Shown piece by piece: positions 25,197 to 33,408 of a DNA stretch of 64,000 bases (position 1 is its first letter; each line of letters starts with the position of its first letter). The stretch lies in assembly GCA_947496235.1 (NCBI GenBank), contig CANMCE010000002.1, forward strand, positions 186,001 to 250,000, written 5' to 3'. Source of the DNA: an uncultured Glaciecola sp. GTDB taxonomy: Bacteria; Pseudomonadota; Gammaproteobacteria; Enterobacterales; Alteromonadaceae. Under the pieces are notes generated by a model that ran no database searches, was not told where the DNA came from, and saw only the letters and a list, made by a program, of their open reading frames with translations. The translations under genes were made by a program, and so were the position numbers.

Positions 25197-27233
25197 ATGT
25201 CACCAGTAAATGAAAGCCCTCAAATATTTGATGTTTTTATCAGCCATGCGTCTGAAAATCGAAAAGAAGCCATTGCGCTTTGCCAATATTTAGAAAACCA
25301 AGGCTTATCCTGTTGGATTGCCCCTCGAAATGTTCGCGTAGGTCGTGATTACAGTGAAGAAATCATTGAAGGAGTAATCAATTCGAAAAGCTTGATTCTA
25401 CTGTTATCTGAACACGTAGAATCATCAAACTTCGTTAAACGAGAAGTGGAACGAGCCACGTCTTATCGACGAAAAGTATTTACTATTCGGTTACAAGATG
25501 TCCAAGTCCCTAAGTCGATAGAGTTATTTTTAGGTTTACCTCATTGGGTTGACCAATGGAGTTCAGATTACCCAGAAAGGCTTAAAGGCATAGTCGCCGA
25601 AATTACCAATACGCAAGTTTCTTCGGCTCAAATTAAAGGGCCTAGTGCAGCAACACGCTTGTTACGCTTTTCAACGAAAAATGCGATTGGACTTGTGTCC
25701 GCAATTATCTTAGTAAGCTTCGCAATCTATTTCTTCAGTCAACGCCAAGCAATGCCCCCACCACCAGAAATAGTTACTCGTTACAGTCAAATAGAAAGAA
25801 AAGATTTTTCTGTTTCTGTCAATCAATCTTTTGCCAATGGACCCATTATCATTACTGTAAAAGCCAATCTTTTAACATTCAGTCCCAGTCCTGAGTTAAT
25901 GCAAGAACAAGTTAGATTTAAATATTCTCTGGACAATGGGCATAATGGAGAAGAGATCAGTAATCTGGCATTAGTACAAATTAAAGTGCCTGCATCTTCA
26001 TCCCCTGCAAGTAATTTACGCCTGACCATTGAGGATCTTGGCCGACAAAAACAGACTGAAACTTTGGAATTTAACCTACCTCAGTTAAAAGAAATGATGG
26101 AATCTTCAAATTCAGAAGCACAGGCAAAAGCCCAACAATTGTTAGAAAAAGGATTAAAATGTACTTCATCAATTTCTAATGTGCCCGCTTTTCCCATCTG
26201 TTATTTCGGTGGGATTGGCCAAGAGAAGCAGTTATCCGAATTACAAACTTCTATCCAAAAAATTACCTTTGGATCATCACCTGAAAAAATGTCAGATTGG
26301 GTATCCTTATCCCCCCTAAGTACACAAGGGCAAGTAAGCGCAATAATTGATAGGCGGCAAAAATTTTCAATCATGATACCTATTACAAACTCAAACACTT
26401 ATTACCAAGTACATTTTACTAATGACGAAACAGGGAATATTCACCTGCTTCCGCAAAAAAATAGTACGCTTCGAGCTGTTCAATTGAACTCAGATGATCC
26501 TAAAGCGCCAGCTCTTTTTTTAGCGAATGACTTTTCCCAGCAAAATAAATTATTAGTCCCGCTAATAGCCTCAGATACTCAAAAAGTTAGTTGGAGTATT
26601 TATGCTGGGGTTAATAGAAAAATGCAGAATTCACAGGGTTGGTTTTTTGCAACCAATATTAAACCGTCAGAGTTACGAAGCATTAAGCAAATCACATTGA
26701 ATGTGACAGGTAAAAATGGGCAATCAAAGAGCTTTCAATATCAATTAGATTTAAGCGTAATTGAACAACAAGCTTCTTTAACAAAATATAAGAAGTTGCA
26801 CGATAGAATAGTTACTTGTGGAGTAAATGGTTGTTATTTTACCCAATTTGAAGGCGTTGCCAGTAAAGGCATAATAAAAGATGTATTAATTGGGCTAGAT
26901 GCTAATAATATGCTTTCTATTCATGAAGATTTTACGTCATTTCAAAATACTATGGAAGAGCGACGCCAAAAGGTTTTAGCAAAGGAACGCGCAAACAATA
27001 CCGAAGAGTCTGAAAGCAGTTTAAGCTTCGGTACGCCCGTGCGTATTAGTGGTCCCACATTGGTTGAACGTTTAAGCGAGCCCTCTGCCATTAAGGTTAA
27101 TAAAAATTGGCAGAATAAAAGCACCACCGAAATTTTGCGGTACTCATGGCCAGTGGGCCCAATTTTTGTACAACTGGTTTGGCTTGATGGGACGAGGTCG
27201 GAAATAATAGTATTTCAAATACCATTAAAATAG
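25197..27233 (+). CDS. Membrane protein with N-terminal TIR domain
   Basis: The cytoplasmic TIR domain (residues 9-135) begins with the box FDVFISHASE and includes the BB-loop region CWIAPRNVRVGRDYSEEI. The segment SSNFVKREVERA places a glutamate (E83) where TIR NAD-cleaving enzymes have their catalytic residue. One transmembrane helix follows (about 163-180) and then some 490 residues, rich in beta-strand patterns and with cysteine pairs such as CGVNGC, which would be periplasmic. I do not recognise that region. The layout suggests a receptor-like protein with an outside sensor and an inside TIR effector. AAGGGA precedes the ATG by eight bases. Confidence 0.78.
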   Translation: MSPVNESPQIFDVFISHASENRKEAIALCQYLENQGLSCWIAPRNVRVGRDYSEEIIEGVINSKSLILLLSEHVESSNFVKREVERATSYRRKVFTIRLQDVQVPKSIELFLGLPHWVDQWSSDYPERLKGIVAEITNTQVSSAQIKGPSAATRLLRFSTKNAIGLVSAIILVSFAIYFFSQRQAMPPPPEIVTRYSQIERKDFSVSVNQSFANGPIIITVKANLLTFSPSPELMQEQVRFKYSLDNGHNGEEISNLALVQIKVPASSSPASNLRLTIEDLGRQKQTETLEFNLPQLKEMMESSNSEAQAKAQQLLEKGLKCTSSISNVPAFPICYFGGIGQEKQLSELQTSIQKITFGSSPEKMSDWVSLSPLSTQGQVSAIIDRRQKFSIMIPITNSNTYYQVHFTNDETGNIHLLPQKNSTLRAVQLNSDDPKAPALFLANDFSQQNKLLVPLIASDTQKVSWSIYAGVNRKMQNSQGWFFATNIKPSELRSIKQITLNVTGKNGQSKSFQYQLDLSVIEQQASLTKYKKLHDRIVTCGVNGCYFTQFEGVASKGIIKDVLIGLDANNMLSIHEDFTSFQNTMEERRQKVLAKERANNTEESESSLSFGTPVRISGPTLVERLSEPSAIKVNKNWQNKSTTEILRYSWPVGPIFVQLVWLDGTRSEIIVFQIPLK

Positions 27234-27365
27234 AAAATCACTTATCTTATGGGAAGTAAAAAATAATCTAAGTGCCCGTATGTCCCCGAGAGATAACTTT
27301 ACTCTCAAAAGATTTGTGAGGGATTCCAAATGCGGCAACAATGACAAGGGGATATCTTGCATAGC

Positions 27366-27611
27366 TTATTGTCTAACGATAACGTATTCTCTATTTTTGT
27401 AAGTTACTATCGGCGGTTGCCGGTTTGCTTCAAAATACTCATACCCTTGCTGCAGGTTTTTCCAAAAACTAAACCATTGATGCTCTTTGTAATCATTCAG
27501 CTTTTCTTCAACACTTTCAATGGCTTTTTCAGCTCTAAGGCTTGTGGGAAAATCTGATGCAAATCCATGATGTAATGTAAAAATCAGCAAAAGTGGAATA
27601 GTCCATTTCAT
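27366..27611 (-). CDS. Small secreted hypothetical protein
   Basis: An 81-residue protein with a signal peptide (MKWTIPLLLIFTLHHGFA, cut before SDF) and a short mature part with many aromatic residues and charged helices. No family is recognised. GGAGAAAACTCAGAG precedes the ATG. It belongs to a group of three small minus-strand genes between the TIR and TrkA-RyR genes, but spacing of 170 bp to the next gene makes an operon uncertain. Confidence 0.5.
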   Translation of the reverse strand: MKWTIPLLLIFTLHHGFASDFPTSLRAEKAIESVEEKLNDYKEHQWFSFWKNLQQGYEYFEANRQPPIVTYKNREYVIVRQ

Positions 27612-27781
27612 CTCTGAGTTTTCTCCAATGAAGTTGAGGTGACAAATTGAATGAAATCACCCTCCGCGAAAAAAATTTATGCTAAAAAAAGTACCAATAG
27701 AGCAGCAATAGGCCAAAAAAGATTCACGACATTTAAAAACGTAAAACAATACTTTCCATAAAAAGTATCCTCGAGGGAAAT

Positions 27782-28036
27782 TCAATCCCACCAACAATAG
27801 AGCGTTTTAGTATTTTTCATCTCGAGCTCTAACTCTTCGATACTGCCCGTACCTTGCCAAACAACGTCAGGACAAAATTTAAATACTTCTTTGGCAAACT
27901 GTTTCCAATTTACCTTATTTAAGGTCACTTTGGCTTCAATCCAATCTTGACCTGCACCAAACAAACTAAGACCATAAATAGAATGCCATTGTTGATATTT
28001 TTTTAAAACATCGTCTGATGTTATGTTGTAATTCAT
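27782..28036 (-). CDS. Short DUF4253-like protein
   Basis: An 84-residue cytoplasmic protein whose C-terminal half (WKQFAKEVFKFCPDVVWQGT then SIEELELEMKNTKTLYCWWD) matches the pattern of DUF4253, including the terminal LYxWWD. Longer DUF4253 proteins have an additional N-terminal region, so this is either a short form or a truncated one. The domain has no established biochemical role. The stop is 24 bp from the end of the next upstream gene's coding region, so co-transcription with the periplasmic protein gene is likely. Confidence 0.6.
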   Translation of the reverse strand: MNYNITSDDVLKKYQQWHSIYGLSLFGAGQDWIEAKVTLNKVNWKQFAKEVFKFCPDVVWQGTGSIEELELEMKNTKTLYCWWD

Positions 28037-28060
28037 GCCATCAGTACGAACACTTTGTAG

Positions 28061-28414
28061 TTAAGCTAAATCATCCTTGGCTTCAAAAATAACGATTTCA
28101 TCTTCTCGATAGCCAAAATTAGTGTCATATAAATAAACGTAGTTGGAAGAATCTGTAAGTTTGCTTCTCAATTCACTTACAATTTTGTAGCCATTGTCCG
28201 GTTCGACTTTGGCCAAGACACCGCTGACGTCAATTATTTCAAAGTTTTCATCATATGCAGAAAGTTGTTCTACCGAAATTACTGCATTACTGACTGTAAT
28301 ATATGAGGCTTTGCTAATATTATTGTTTAGGAAAAGCGCCTCATCTTCATTTCCAATCGATGTTTTGGAAAATGCAAAAGACAACAGCAACAATAAAAGC
28401 ACTTTTAATTTCAC
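28061..28414 (-). CDS. Small exported hypothetical protein
   Basis: A 117-residue protein with an N-terminal signal peptide (MKLKVLLLLLLSFAFSKTSIG). The mature part has alternating strands and acidic residues and ends IVIFEAKDDLA. No family is recognised. It is the first gene of a probable two-gene unit with the DUF4253-like gene, 24 bp downstream. Confidence 0.55.
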   Translation of the reverse strand: MKLKVLLLLLLSFAFSKTSIGNEDEALFLNNNISKASYITVSNAVISVEQLSAYDENFEIIDVSGVLAKVEPDNGYKIVSELRSKLTDSSNYVYLYDTNFGYREDEIVIFEAKDDLA

Positions 28415-28509
28415 AGATCAGTTTCCTTACTAAGAAGAATTAACTCGCCGACGATGGCAAGACTTTCATCATAACAGTGTTTTTATCTTTTTGTAGGTTA
28501 GGAAGGTGG

Positions 28510-28528
28510 TTCCGCATCAAGTGCGGAA
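28510..28528. repeat. REP-like hairpin, copy 1
   Basis: TTCCGCA-TCAAG-TGCGGAA is a seven-pair hairpin; a near-identical element (with C for T and G for A at the ends) recurs at 30388-30406. The form CCGCATCAAGTGCGG plus ATGACG is a common dispersed intergenic repeat in many proteobacteria. Confidence 0.75.
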
Positions 28529-28611
28529 TGACGAATAGGTAACCTCGGAATGACGAATAGGTAACCTCGGAATGACGAATAGCTAACCTCGGAATGACGG
28601 ATGGTTAACCA
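28524..28611 (+). repeat. Four tandem 22-bp repeats
   Basis: Units begin CGGAATGACGAATAGGTAAC and are complete at 28524, 28546, 28568 and 28590; the first two are identical, the third has one change and the fourth several. A fifth, partial unit (TGGAACGAC) follows. They grow out of the right arm of the REP-like hairpin. Confidence 0.9.
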
Positions 28612-28630
28612 TGGAACGACAATTAGATAA

Positions 28631-30430
28631 TTGCATTGTAAAACAACAGTTTGGTATATTGTCAGACTACATCAATCATTAAACTTGGCTGACGACAAAA
28701 CGGTGAATTCTAATCACTCGGGTATCATTTTCACCAATAAAGAGCAAATAAGCCTGCTTGTGCTGGTAATTATAGCTTTTGTATTAGGTGTACTAGGCTA
28801 CTACGAATACTATAAATCCATAGACCAATCCGCGACCCTATTCGATCTAATGTATCGCTCTTTGACAATGTTTTTCTTAGATTTTCCAGCGGAAGGAAAA
28901 CTTCCTTGGACATTAGAAATGGCCCGCTGGCTGGCGCCATTAACGCTTACATTCACCATAGTGAAAACATTTTTAGCACTCGCAAGGAGTAAATTTCATT
29001 TATACCAGCTAAGTCGTAAACATGACCATGCCATTCTGTTTGGCTTAGACAAAAATAGTGCAAAACTAGCCTGCTCTATGCTTAAAAATGGACAAAATCC
29101 AGTGGTAGTGGAAGACGATGAACACAACCAATATTTGGGGATACTAGCGGAATCAAAAGTCCCCTATTTAATTGCTAATCCGGCAGATAAAACCTTATTG
29201 AAAAAACTCAATCTGGCACAAGCTAAATATTTATTTGCAAATACAGCGTCTGATTCAACTAATCTTGAAATTCTGCATCAGGCGCTCAGTATCGAGAAAA
29301 CCCGATTACTTAAAGCGGTCTGTAAAATCCGGCAAATATCATTGATCAATGTGCTTAGCTCTTGCTCACTTTTTTCGACTAATCATCCGAACATGGAAAC
29401 TAAGCTCATTAACCATAAAAAGTTAACGGCTCGGTGGTTACTCGGGCACCAAGGTCCTGATATTTTGATTAAGGATTTTGCGAGCAGACAGAATCTGCAT
29501 ATTGGTATTTTGGGCGACAACTTGTTGCTAAATTCATTAGTCGAACGGTTAGCAGAAATTGGTATTTATTGTCCTAATAGCCAATTAAAAGTCAGCATAA
29601 TCCATGTTGGTAAAGTGCCAGAGGAGAATTTATTAGAACAAAGCTCTGTTCTAAACGAGTTGCTGGATATAAATCACATTCATTTACCCGATTTCAACCT
29701 TGAGTCTTTACAAACCAATGCCAAAATCACTAAATTTGACTGTCTTTATGTTTTGCTGAAGGAATTTGATTCCGTACTTTTATCTTTGCACTACTTGCAA
29801 AGGTGTAGTGTCGATTTTCCTGTAGTTGTCACGGAAACTGACAACTTGCAAGGGTTTACATGGTTGTCTGAAGAATTTTACAATCAAACTAATTTTATTT
29901 TTGCCAACCCATATGATGCTATCCATGATTTCGATAGCATATTCGGAGAAAAGCAGGACGCTCTCGCCAAGGCCATTCACAATGCATACCTAGCGGAAGA
30001 AGAAGCCAAAGGTCTAAGCGTGCAAGATAATAACGCTTTGGTACCATGGGATGAATTACCTGAGGTATTAAAGGACGCCAATCGCAATCAAGCGGATCAC
30101 TCGCTAACTAAATGTCGTTTTTTAACGGGAACATCCTCTCCTGATAAACAAACCTTGATGCAAACCCTATCCAAGGAAAATGTTGAGCTGTTAGCCGAAA
30201 TGGAACATCAACGTTGGGTTGCTGAAAAACGACTTGCTGGTTGGCAGTACACCTCAGGTGAAAAAGACAGCAATCGCCGCTTGTCCCCAAGCTTAATTCC
30301 ATACAATGAGTTAAGCGAAGCCGAAAAGCAAAAAGATAGGGACACTATTTTGAATTTGCCTAAATTGTTAGAGCTTAGGGGGAAAGCTCCCGCATCAAGT
30401 GCGGGATGTCGGAGGCTGGCTGCGGGATGA
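28631..30430 (+). CDS. Two-helix membrane protein with TrkA-N and RyR domains
   Basis: Resembles the ligand-gated potassium-channel family with a cytosolic nucleotide-binding module. Two hydrophobic segments (about residues 43-60 and 98-116) flank a short extracellular loop, followed by a TrkA-N/RCK-like Rossmann region (from AILFGLDKNSAK, about 135-260; a second one from 285). Residues about 528-585 form a RyR domain: HQRWVAEKRLAGWQY, SPSLIPYNELSEAEKQKDRD. No selectivity filter TxGYG is seen, so channel activity is unproven. No credible ribosome site marks the start; the TTG at 28631 is the first possibility, GTG at 28703 another. The last 15 codons come from a REP-like repeat. Confidence 0.7.
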   Translation: MHCKTTVWYIVRLHQSLNLADDKTVNSNHSGIIFTNKEQISLLVLVIIAFVLGVLGYYEYYKSIDQSATLFDLMYRSLTMFFLDFPAEGKLPWTLEMARWLAPLTLTFTIVKTFLALARSKFHLYQLSRKHDHAILFGLDKNSAKLACSMLKNGQNPVVVEDDEHNQYLGILAESKVPYLIANPADKTLLKKLNLAQAKYLFANTASDSTNLEILHQALSIEKTRLLKAVCKIRQISLINVLSSCSLFSTNHPNMETKLINHKKLTARWLLGHQGPDILIKDFASRQNLHIGILGDNLLLNSLVERLAEIGIYCPNSQLKVSIIHVGKVPEENLLEQSSVLNELLDINHIHLPDFNLESLQTNAKITKFDCLYVLLKEFDSVLLSLHYLQRCSVDFPVVVTETDNLQGFTWLSEEFYNQTNFIFANPYDAIHDFDSIFGEKQDALAKAIHNAYLAEEEAKGLSVQDNNALVPWDELPEVLKDANRNQADHSLTKCRFLTGTSSPDKQTLMQTLSKENVELLAEMEHQRWVAEKRLAGWQYTSGEKDSNRRLSPSLIPYNELSEAEKQKDRDTILNLPKLLELRGKAPASSAGCRRLAAG

Positions 30431-30464
30431 CCAGTTTTCTCCGTCAACGCGGTGCTAGCCGCGT
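30388..30464. repeat. REP-like hairpins, copy 2, overlapping a gene end
   Basis: TCCCGCA-TCAAG-TGCGGGA (30388-30406) repeats the element at 28510 with a stronger stem. A second hairpin, ACGCGG-TGCTAG-CCGCGT, follows at 30447-30464. The first lies inside the coding region of the TrkA-RyR gene and supplies its C-terminal residues. Confidence 0.75.
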
Positions 30465-30507
30465 CCAAGATTCAATTGTATCCCTGACATAGCAGCTTAG
30501 GCCGCAA

Positions 30508-30912
30508 TTAGAACTGGTCTTGAATCATATCAATGTTGTAACCCTTAGGGGCTATAACTTGACGAATTTGCTCCAGACTTAGGTGTTCGCGGTTTGCCAA
30601 CGCCCAAAGATGAACAGCTCTTGTACCTGTTTTGCAGAACGCATGCACCACGGACGAATCATGCAGATTGTGGGCAAATTTCTCGATATCTGTAGCGTTG
30701 TATTGACAAGGTTTCACAGGAATATGCACATATTCGATACCGTGACTTTCACATAGCGCCTGCCATTGCGCGTCGTTGGTTTGGTCTGGTTGCTCACCAT
30801 CTGGTCGTAGGTTAATAAGCGTTGTGATGCCCGCTGCTTTTAGTTTATCGATATCGCTTTCAGTTAACTCACCCGAGATAGAAAAATTATCGTGTAGTTC
30901 TGTTATTGTCAT
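30508..30912 (-). CDS. DSP-like phosphatase/sulfurtransferase-type protein (TIGR01244 family)
   Basis: A 134-residue cytoplasmic protein of the beta-lactamase-hydrolase-like phosphatase family. The catalytic loop is HAFCKTGTRAVHLW, with C93 and R98 in the CxxGxR signature of dual-specificity phosphatases. The family typically begins, as here, with a short strand plus ISGELTESDIDKLKAAGITT. In several proteobacteria this domain is fused or adjacent to a persulfide-dioxygenase-type MBL protein; here it is the last gene after that enzyme, 44 bp downstream on the same strand. A role in sulfur handling is inferred from context. Confidence 0.82.
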   Translation of the reverse strand: MTITELHDNFSISGELTESDIDKLKAAGITTLINLRPDGEQPDQTNDAQWQALCESHGIEYVHIPVKPCQYNATDIEKFAHNLHDSSVVHAFCKTGTRAVHLWALANREHLSLEQIRQVIAPKGYNIDMIQDQF

Positions 30913-30956
30913 TGGTTTTCCTATTTATCTAATCTTTTATATGTAAAAAATAATGC

Positions 30957-31829
30957 TTAGTTCAATTGAACCGATAACGGCAATTTTAAATAACGAGTGC
31001 CATTAGACTCTTCTGCGGGTAGTTCACCCCCGCATATATTCAGTTGCATAGCTGGTAGCAATAAACGAGGTGCAGTAAGTTTAGCATCTCGTTGTTTACA
31101 GATTTGAATAAATTCAGTTTCAGTGATCCCGCGTTTTATATGAATGTTGCTACGTTTTTGATGAAATACGGATGTTTCACAAGCGTGATAATCGCGGTTG
31201 GTGGTTTTAAAATCATGACCTACAAAAATGCGTGTTTGGTCTGGTAGGGATAATATCTTTTGAATAGAGTAAAAAAGGGATTTAGCACTGCTATTGGGAA
31301 AATCGGTTCTAGCTGTTCCGTAGTCGGGCATGAAGAGCGTATCGCCAACGAAAATGCTATCCTCAATTTTATAGCTAACACAGGCAGGCGTGTGTCCAGG
31401 AGTATGAATAACCTCAATTTCTAAATGACCGAGATTGATGATTTCGCCATCTTCAAATAGCATATCGAATTGGCTGCCATCACAAGGAACTTCACCATTA
31501 AAGTTGAACATTCGTTTAAAGGTATTTTGAACTTTGCGAATATGTTCTCCAATGCCTATTTGTCCACCGCGTTTTTCTTTTAAATATTTTGATGCAGTAA
31601 TGTGATCTGAGTGAGCATGGGTTTCTAAGATCCATTCAAGTGTTAGATTATTTTCATCCATAAAACCAATAATTTTATCTATACTTGCCGATGACAGTGT
31701 TCCAGAATTGGGATCGTAATCTAAAACAGGATCTATCACTGCAGTTTGCCATGTGGCTTTATCTGTTACGACATAGGTTACGGTATTAGTGGATTCATCA
31801 AAAAAAGGTTGAATTGAAAGTCTATTCAT
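30957..31829 (-). CDS. pdo: Metallo-beta-lactamase fold persulfide dioxygenase (ETHE1/Blh-like)
   Basis: Probably oxidises glutathione persulfide to sulfite. The 290-residue protein has the MBL metal motif H71-A-H73-S-D75-H76, then HTPGHTPACVSY, GDTLFMPDYGTARTDFP and VGHDF, which is the pattern of ETHE1-type dioxygenases (the DTLF-RTDFP block especially). The start MNRLSIQPFF at 31829 matches the family; an in-frame ATG at 31862 would add 11 residues. It overlaps the cydC end by 8 bp, tying it to the bd-oxidase operon. The presence of SQR and a FisR-type regulator nearby supports the sulfur role. Confidence 0.85.
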   Translation of the reverse strand: MNRLSIQPFFDESTNTVTYVVTDKATWQTAVIDPVLDYDPNSGTLSSASIDKIIGFMDENNLTLEWILETHAHSDHITASKYLKEKRGGQIGIGEHIRKVQNTFKRMFNFNGEVPCDGSQFDMLFEDGEIINLGHLEIEVIHTPGHTPACVSYKIEDSIFVGDTLFMPDYGTARTDFPNSSAKSLFYSIQKILSLPDQTRIFVGHDFKTTNRDYHACETSVFHQKRSNIHIKRGITETEFIQICKQRDAKLTAPRLLLPAMQLNICGGELPAEESNGTRYLKLPLSVQLN

Positions 31830-33408
31830 AATGAATGATTCCTTTTCCAGAAAATAAATCATTTTTGGAATAATCTAGATTGATGCTTTGATACACATTG
31901 AGATTTTGAGGTGCAATATGTGTAGTTGCTATCACAATTTTTGACATTGCTAGCGCATTTAAATTTTCTGTCACTATGTCGATTGTTTTCACATCTAAAG
32001 ATTCAAAGGGTTCGTCTAACAACAATATTTTTGCATTACTTAGGAGAGCTCTCGCTAAGCCTAGACGCTTTTTCTCCCCGCCAGAGAGTCTGCGACCATT
32101 CTCGCCTAACCATTGATCCAGTGAGCCAAGGTAGGCTAGGTCGACTTTGCCTAAAATATCTTCCAACAAAGCGTCGCTTGCTTGTGGATTAGCGACTAGT
32201 AGGTTGGCTCTCAATGTATCTGCTAAACAATAAGGAAATTGTTCAATGTAATAAGCTTGTCGTAAAAGACCTGTTTGGCTTTGATTAGTAGATGTTTTAG
32301 AGCAAAAACGGGCGCCTGAAAAAGCCGCTAAACCCGCAATAGCATGAAGTATACGTGTCTTTCCAACGCCAGAGCTTCCCTCGAGTAAATGGCATTTTCC
32401 GATTGGGAAGTTGGCATTAATTCTTGGAATATTGGAATGTTCCGGTTGAAAACCTTTTAAACTCAGCATTTCCACAGAAAAATCCACAGGAGTAAGCTGT
32501 TTGGTCGTTTGTGCGACCTTGTCTATTGCCTGTTTAGCTTTGAAAAAGTTAAGTAATTGCTGTTGATTTGCAAGACTAGGAGTTAGCCAATCGTTGATAG
32601 ACAATAATGCTATGGGCAAGATAATGAAAAGAGGATTGCCTAGCATATTTTCAGCATTTACTTGCATAAAATAACTCAATGCAAATATTGATATCAGGAA
32701 TAAACATAAGGCAGCCGTACGAATACGAAACTGAATCTTTTGTTCAATAACTTGCAGATTTTTGATGCTGGGTGTTACTGCCCTTAGATTTCCATGCAGA
32801 TGCCAAATAGCGGCAGCTTCCACATGTTCCAATAGGCGATATTGCAACTGAGTTTTTATTTCAACTAGTTTAGCGCTAGTGCTCAACAAAGATGTTAATA
32901 AAACCCCATAAAGGCAGACGAAAACTAAGGTAAAAATAAGCGTAACAGGCCAAGCATCGGTGGTTAGAAAAATTGCGAAGCCATTTAACAAGGCTAAAGA
33001 CATTATAAATCCCGCATTTTGCCCAACCCAAGATATCCAAATACTGGCAACCTCTTCAGTCTGATGTTGCAAAGCATCTAGGGAATTGGCTTTTGGCGGC
33101 GTTATGCTATTTTCTAGTTGAGCGAAACTTATTAGCCTCAATTTCGCCAACACTTGTAATAGATGGTGATGACCAAATAACATACTGAAATAGCCAGAGG
33201 CAATTCTCAGTAAGGCTAATGCTCTAATGATCACAGCAGGTAACATATAGTTGAATCCCATGCCTGCAATACTGCTCGCCGCAATAAACCATGACGCGAC
33301 CATAAGTATAAGAAGACCTGTTGTCATATGTAGCAGAATCAAAAATAGGGTCAATATGGTAGCTGGCCAACTTATGACAGTAGCATTGGGTGTATTGTGT
33401 TTATTCAT
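31822..33408 (-). CDS. cydC: ABC exporter subunit CydC
   Basis: With CydD forms the heterodimeric ABC exporter for glutathione/cysteine needed to assemble cytochrome bd. The 528-residue protein has six membrane segments (residues 15-290) followed by the ATPase: Walker A GSSGVGKT, signature LSGGEKKRLGLARAL and Walker B LLLDEP. Start at 33408 gives the 4-bp ATGA overlap with cydD; an in-frame earlier start would overlap by more. Position after cydABX-cydD is typical of gammaproteobacterial cyd clusters, although order D-C behind the oxidase genes in a single unit is less common. Confidence 0.92.
   Translation of the reverse strand: MNKHNTPNATVISWPATILTLFLILLHMTTGLLILMVASWFIAASSIAGMGFNYMLPAVIIRALALLRIASGYFSMLFGHHHLLQVLAKLRLISFAQLENSITPPKANSLDALQHQTEEVASIWISWVGQNAGFIMSLALLNGFAIFLTTDAWPVTLIFTLVFVCLYGVLLTSLLSTSAKLVEIKTQLQYRLLEHVEAAAIWHLHGNLRAVTPSIKNLQVIEQKIQFRIRTAALCLFLISIFALSYFMQVNAENMLGNPLFIILPIALLSINDWLTPSLANQQQLLNFFKAKQAIDKVAQTTKQLTPVDFSVEMLSLKGFQPEHSNIPRINANFPIGKCHLLEGSSGVGKTRILHAIAGLAAFSGARFCSKTSTNQSQTGLLRQAYYIEQFPYCLADTLRANLLVANPQASDALLEDILGKVDLAYLGSLDQWLGENGRRLSGGEKKRLGLARALLSNAKILLLDEPFESLDVKTIDIVTENLNALAMSKIVIATTHIAPQNLNVYQSINLDYSKNDLFSGKGIIHYE

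Noticed and set aside
24949-25203. 84-codon minus-strand ORF before the TIR gene
   Set aside because: It has no ribosome site, no recognisable pattern and overlaps the start of the TIR gene; AT-rich intergenic DNA explains it.
27670-27781. Possible small membrane peptide (FLNVVNLFWPIAALLVLFLA) on the minus strand after the DUF4253-like gene
   Set aside because: The frame follows directly on that gene's TGA and has no ATG, GTG or TTG start ahead of the hydrophobic part, so I cannot support it as a gene.
28524-28611. Short CRISPR-like array
   Set aside because: The 22-bp units follow each other without spacers, and no cas gene is present; it is a tandem repeat.
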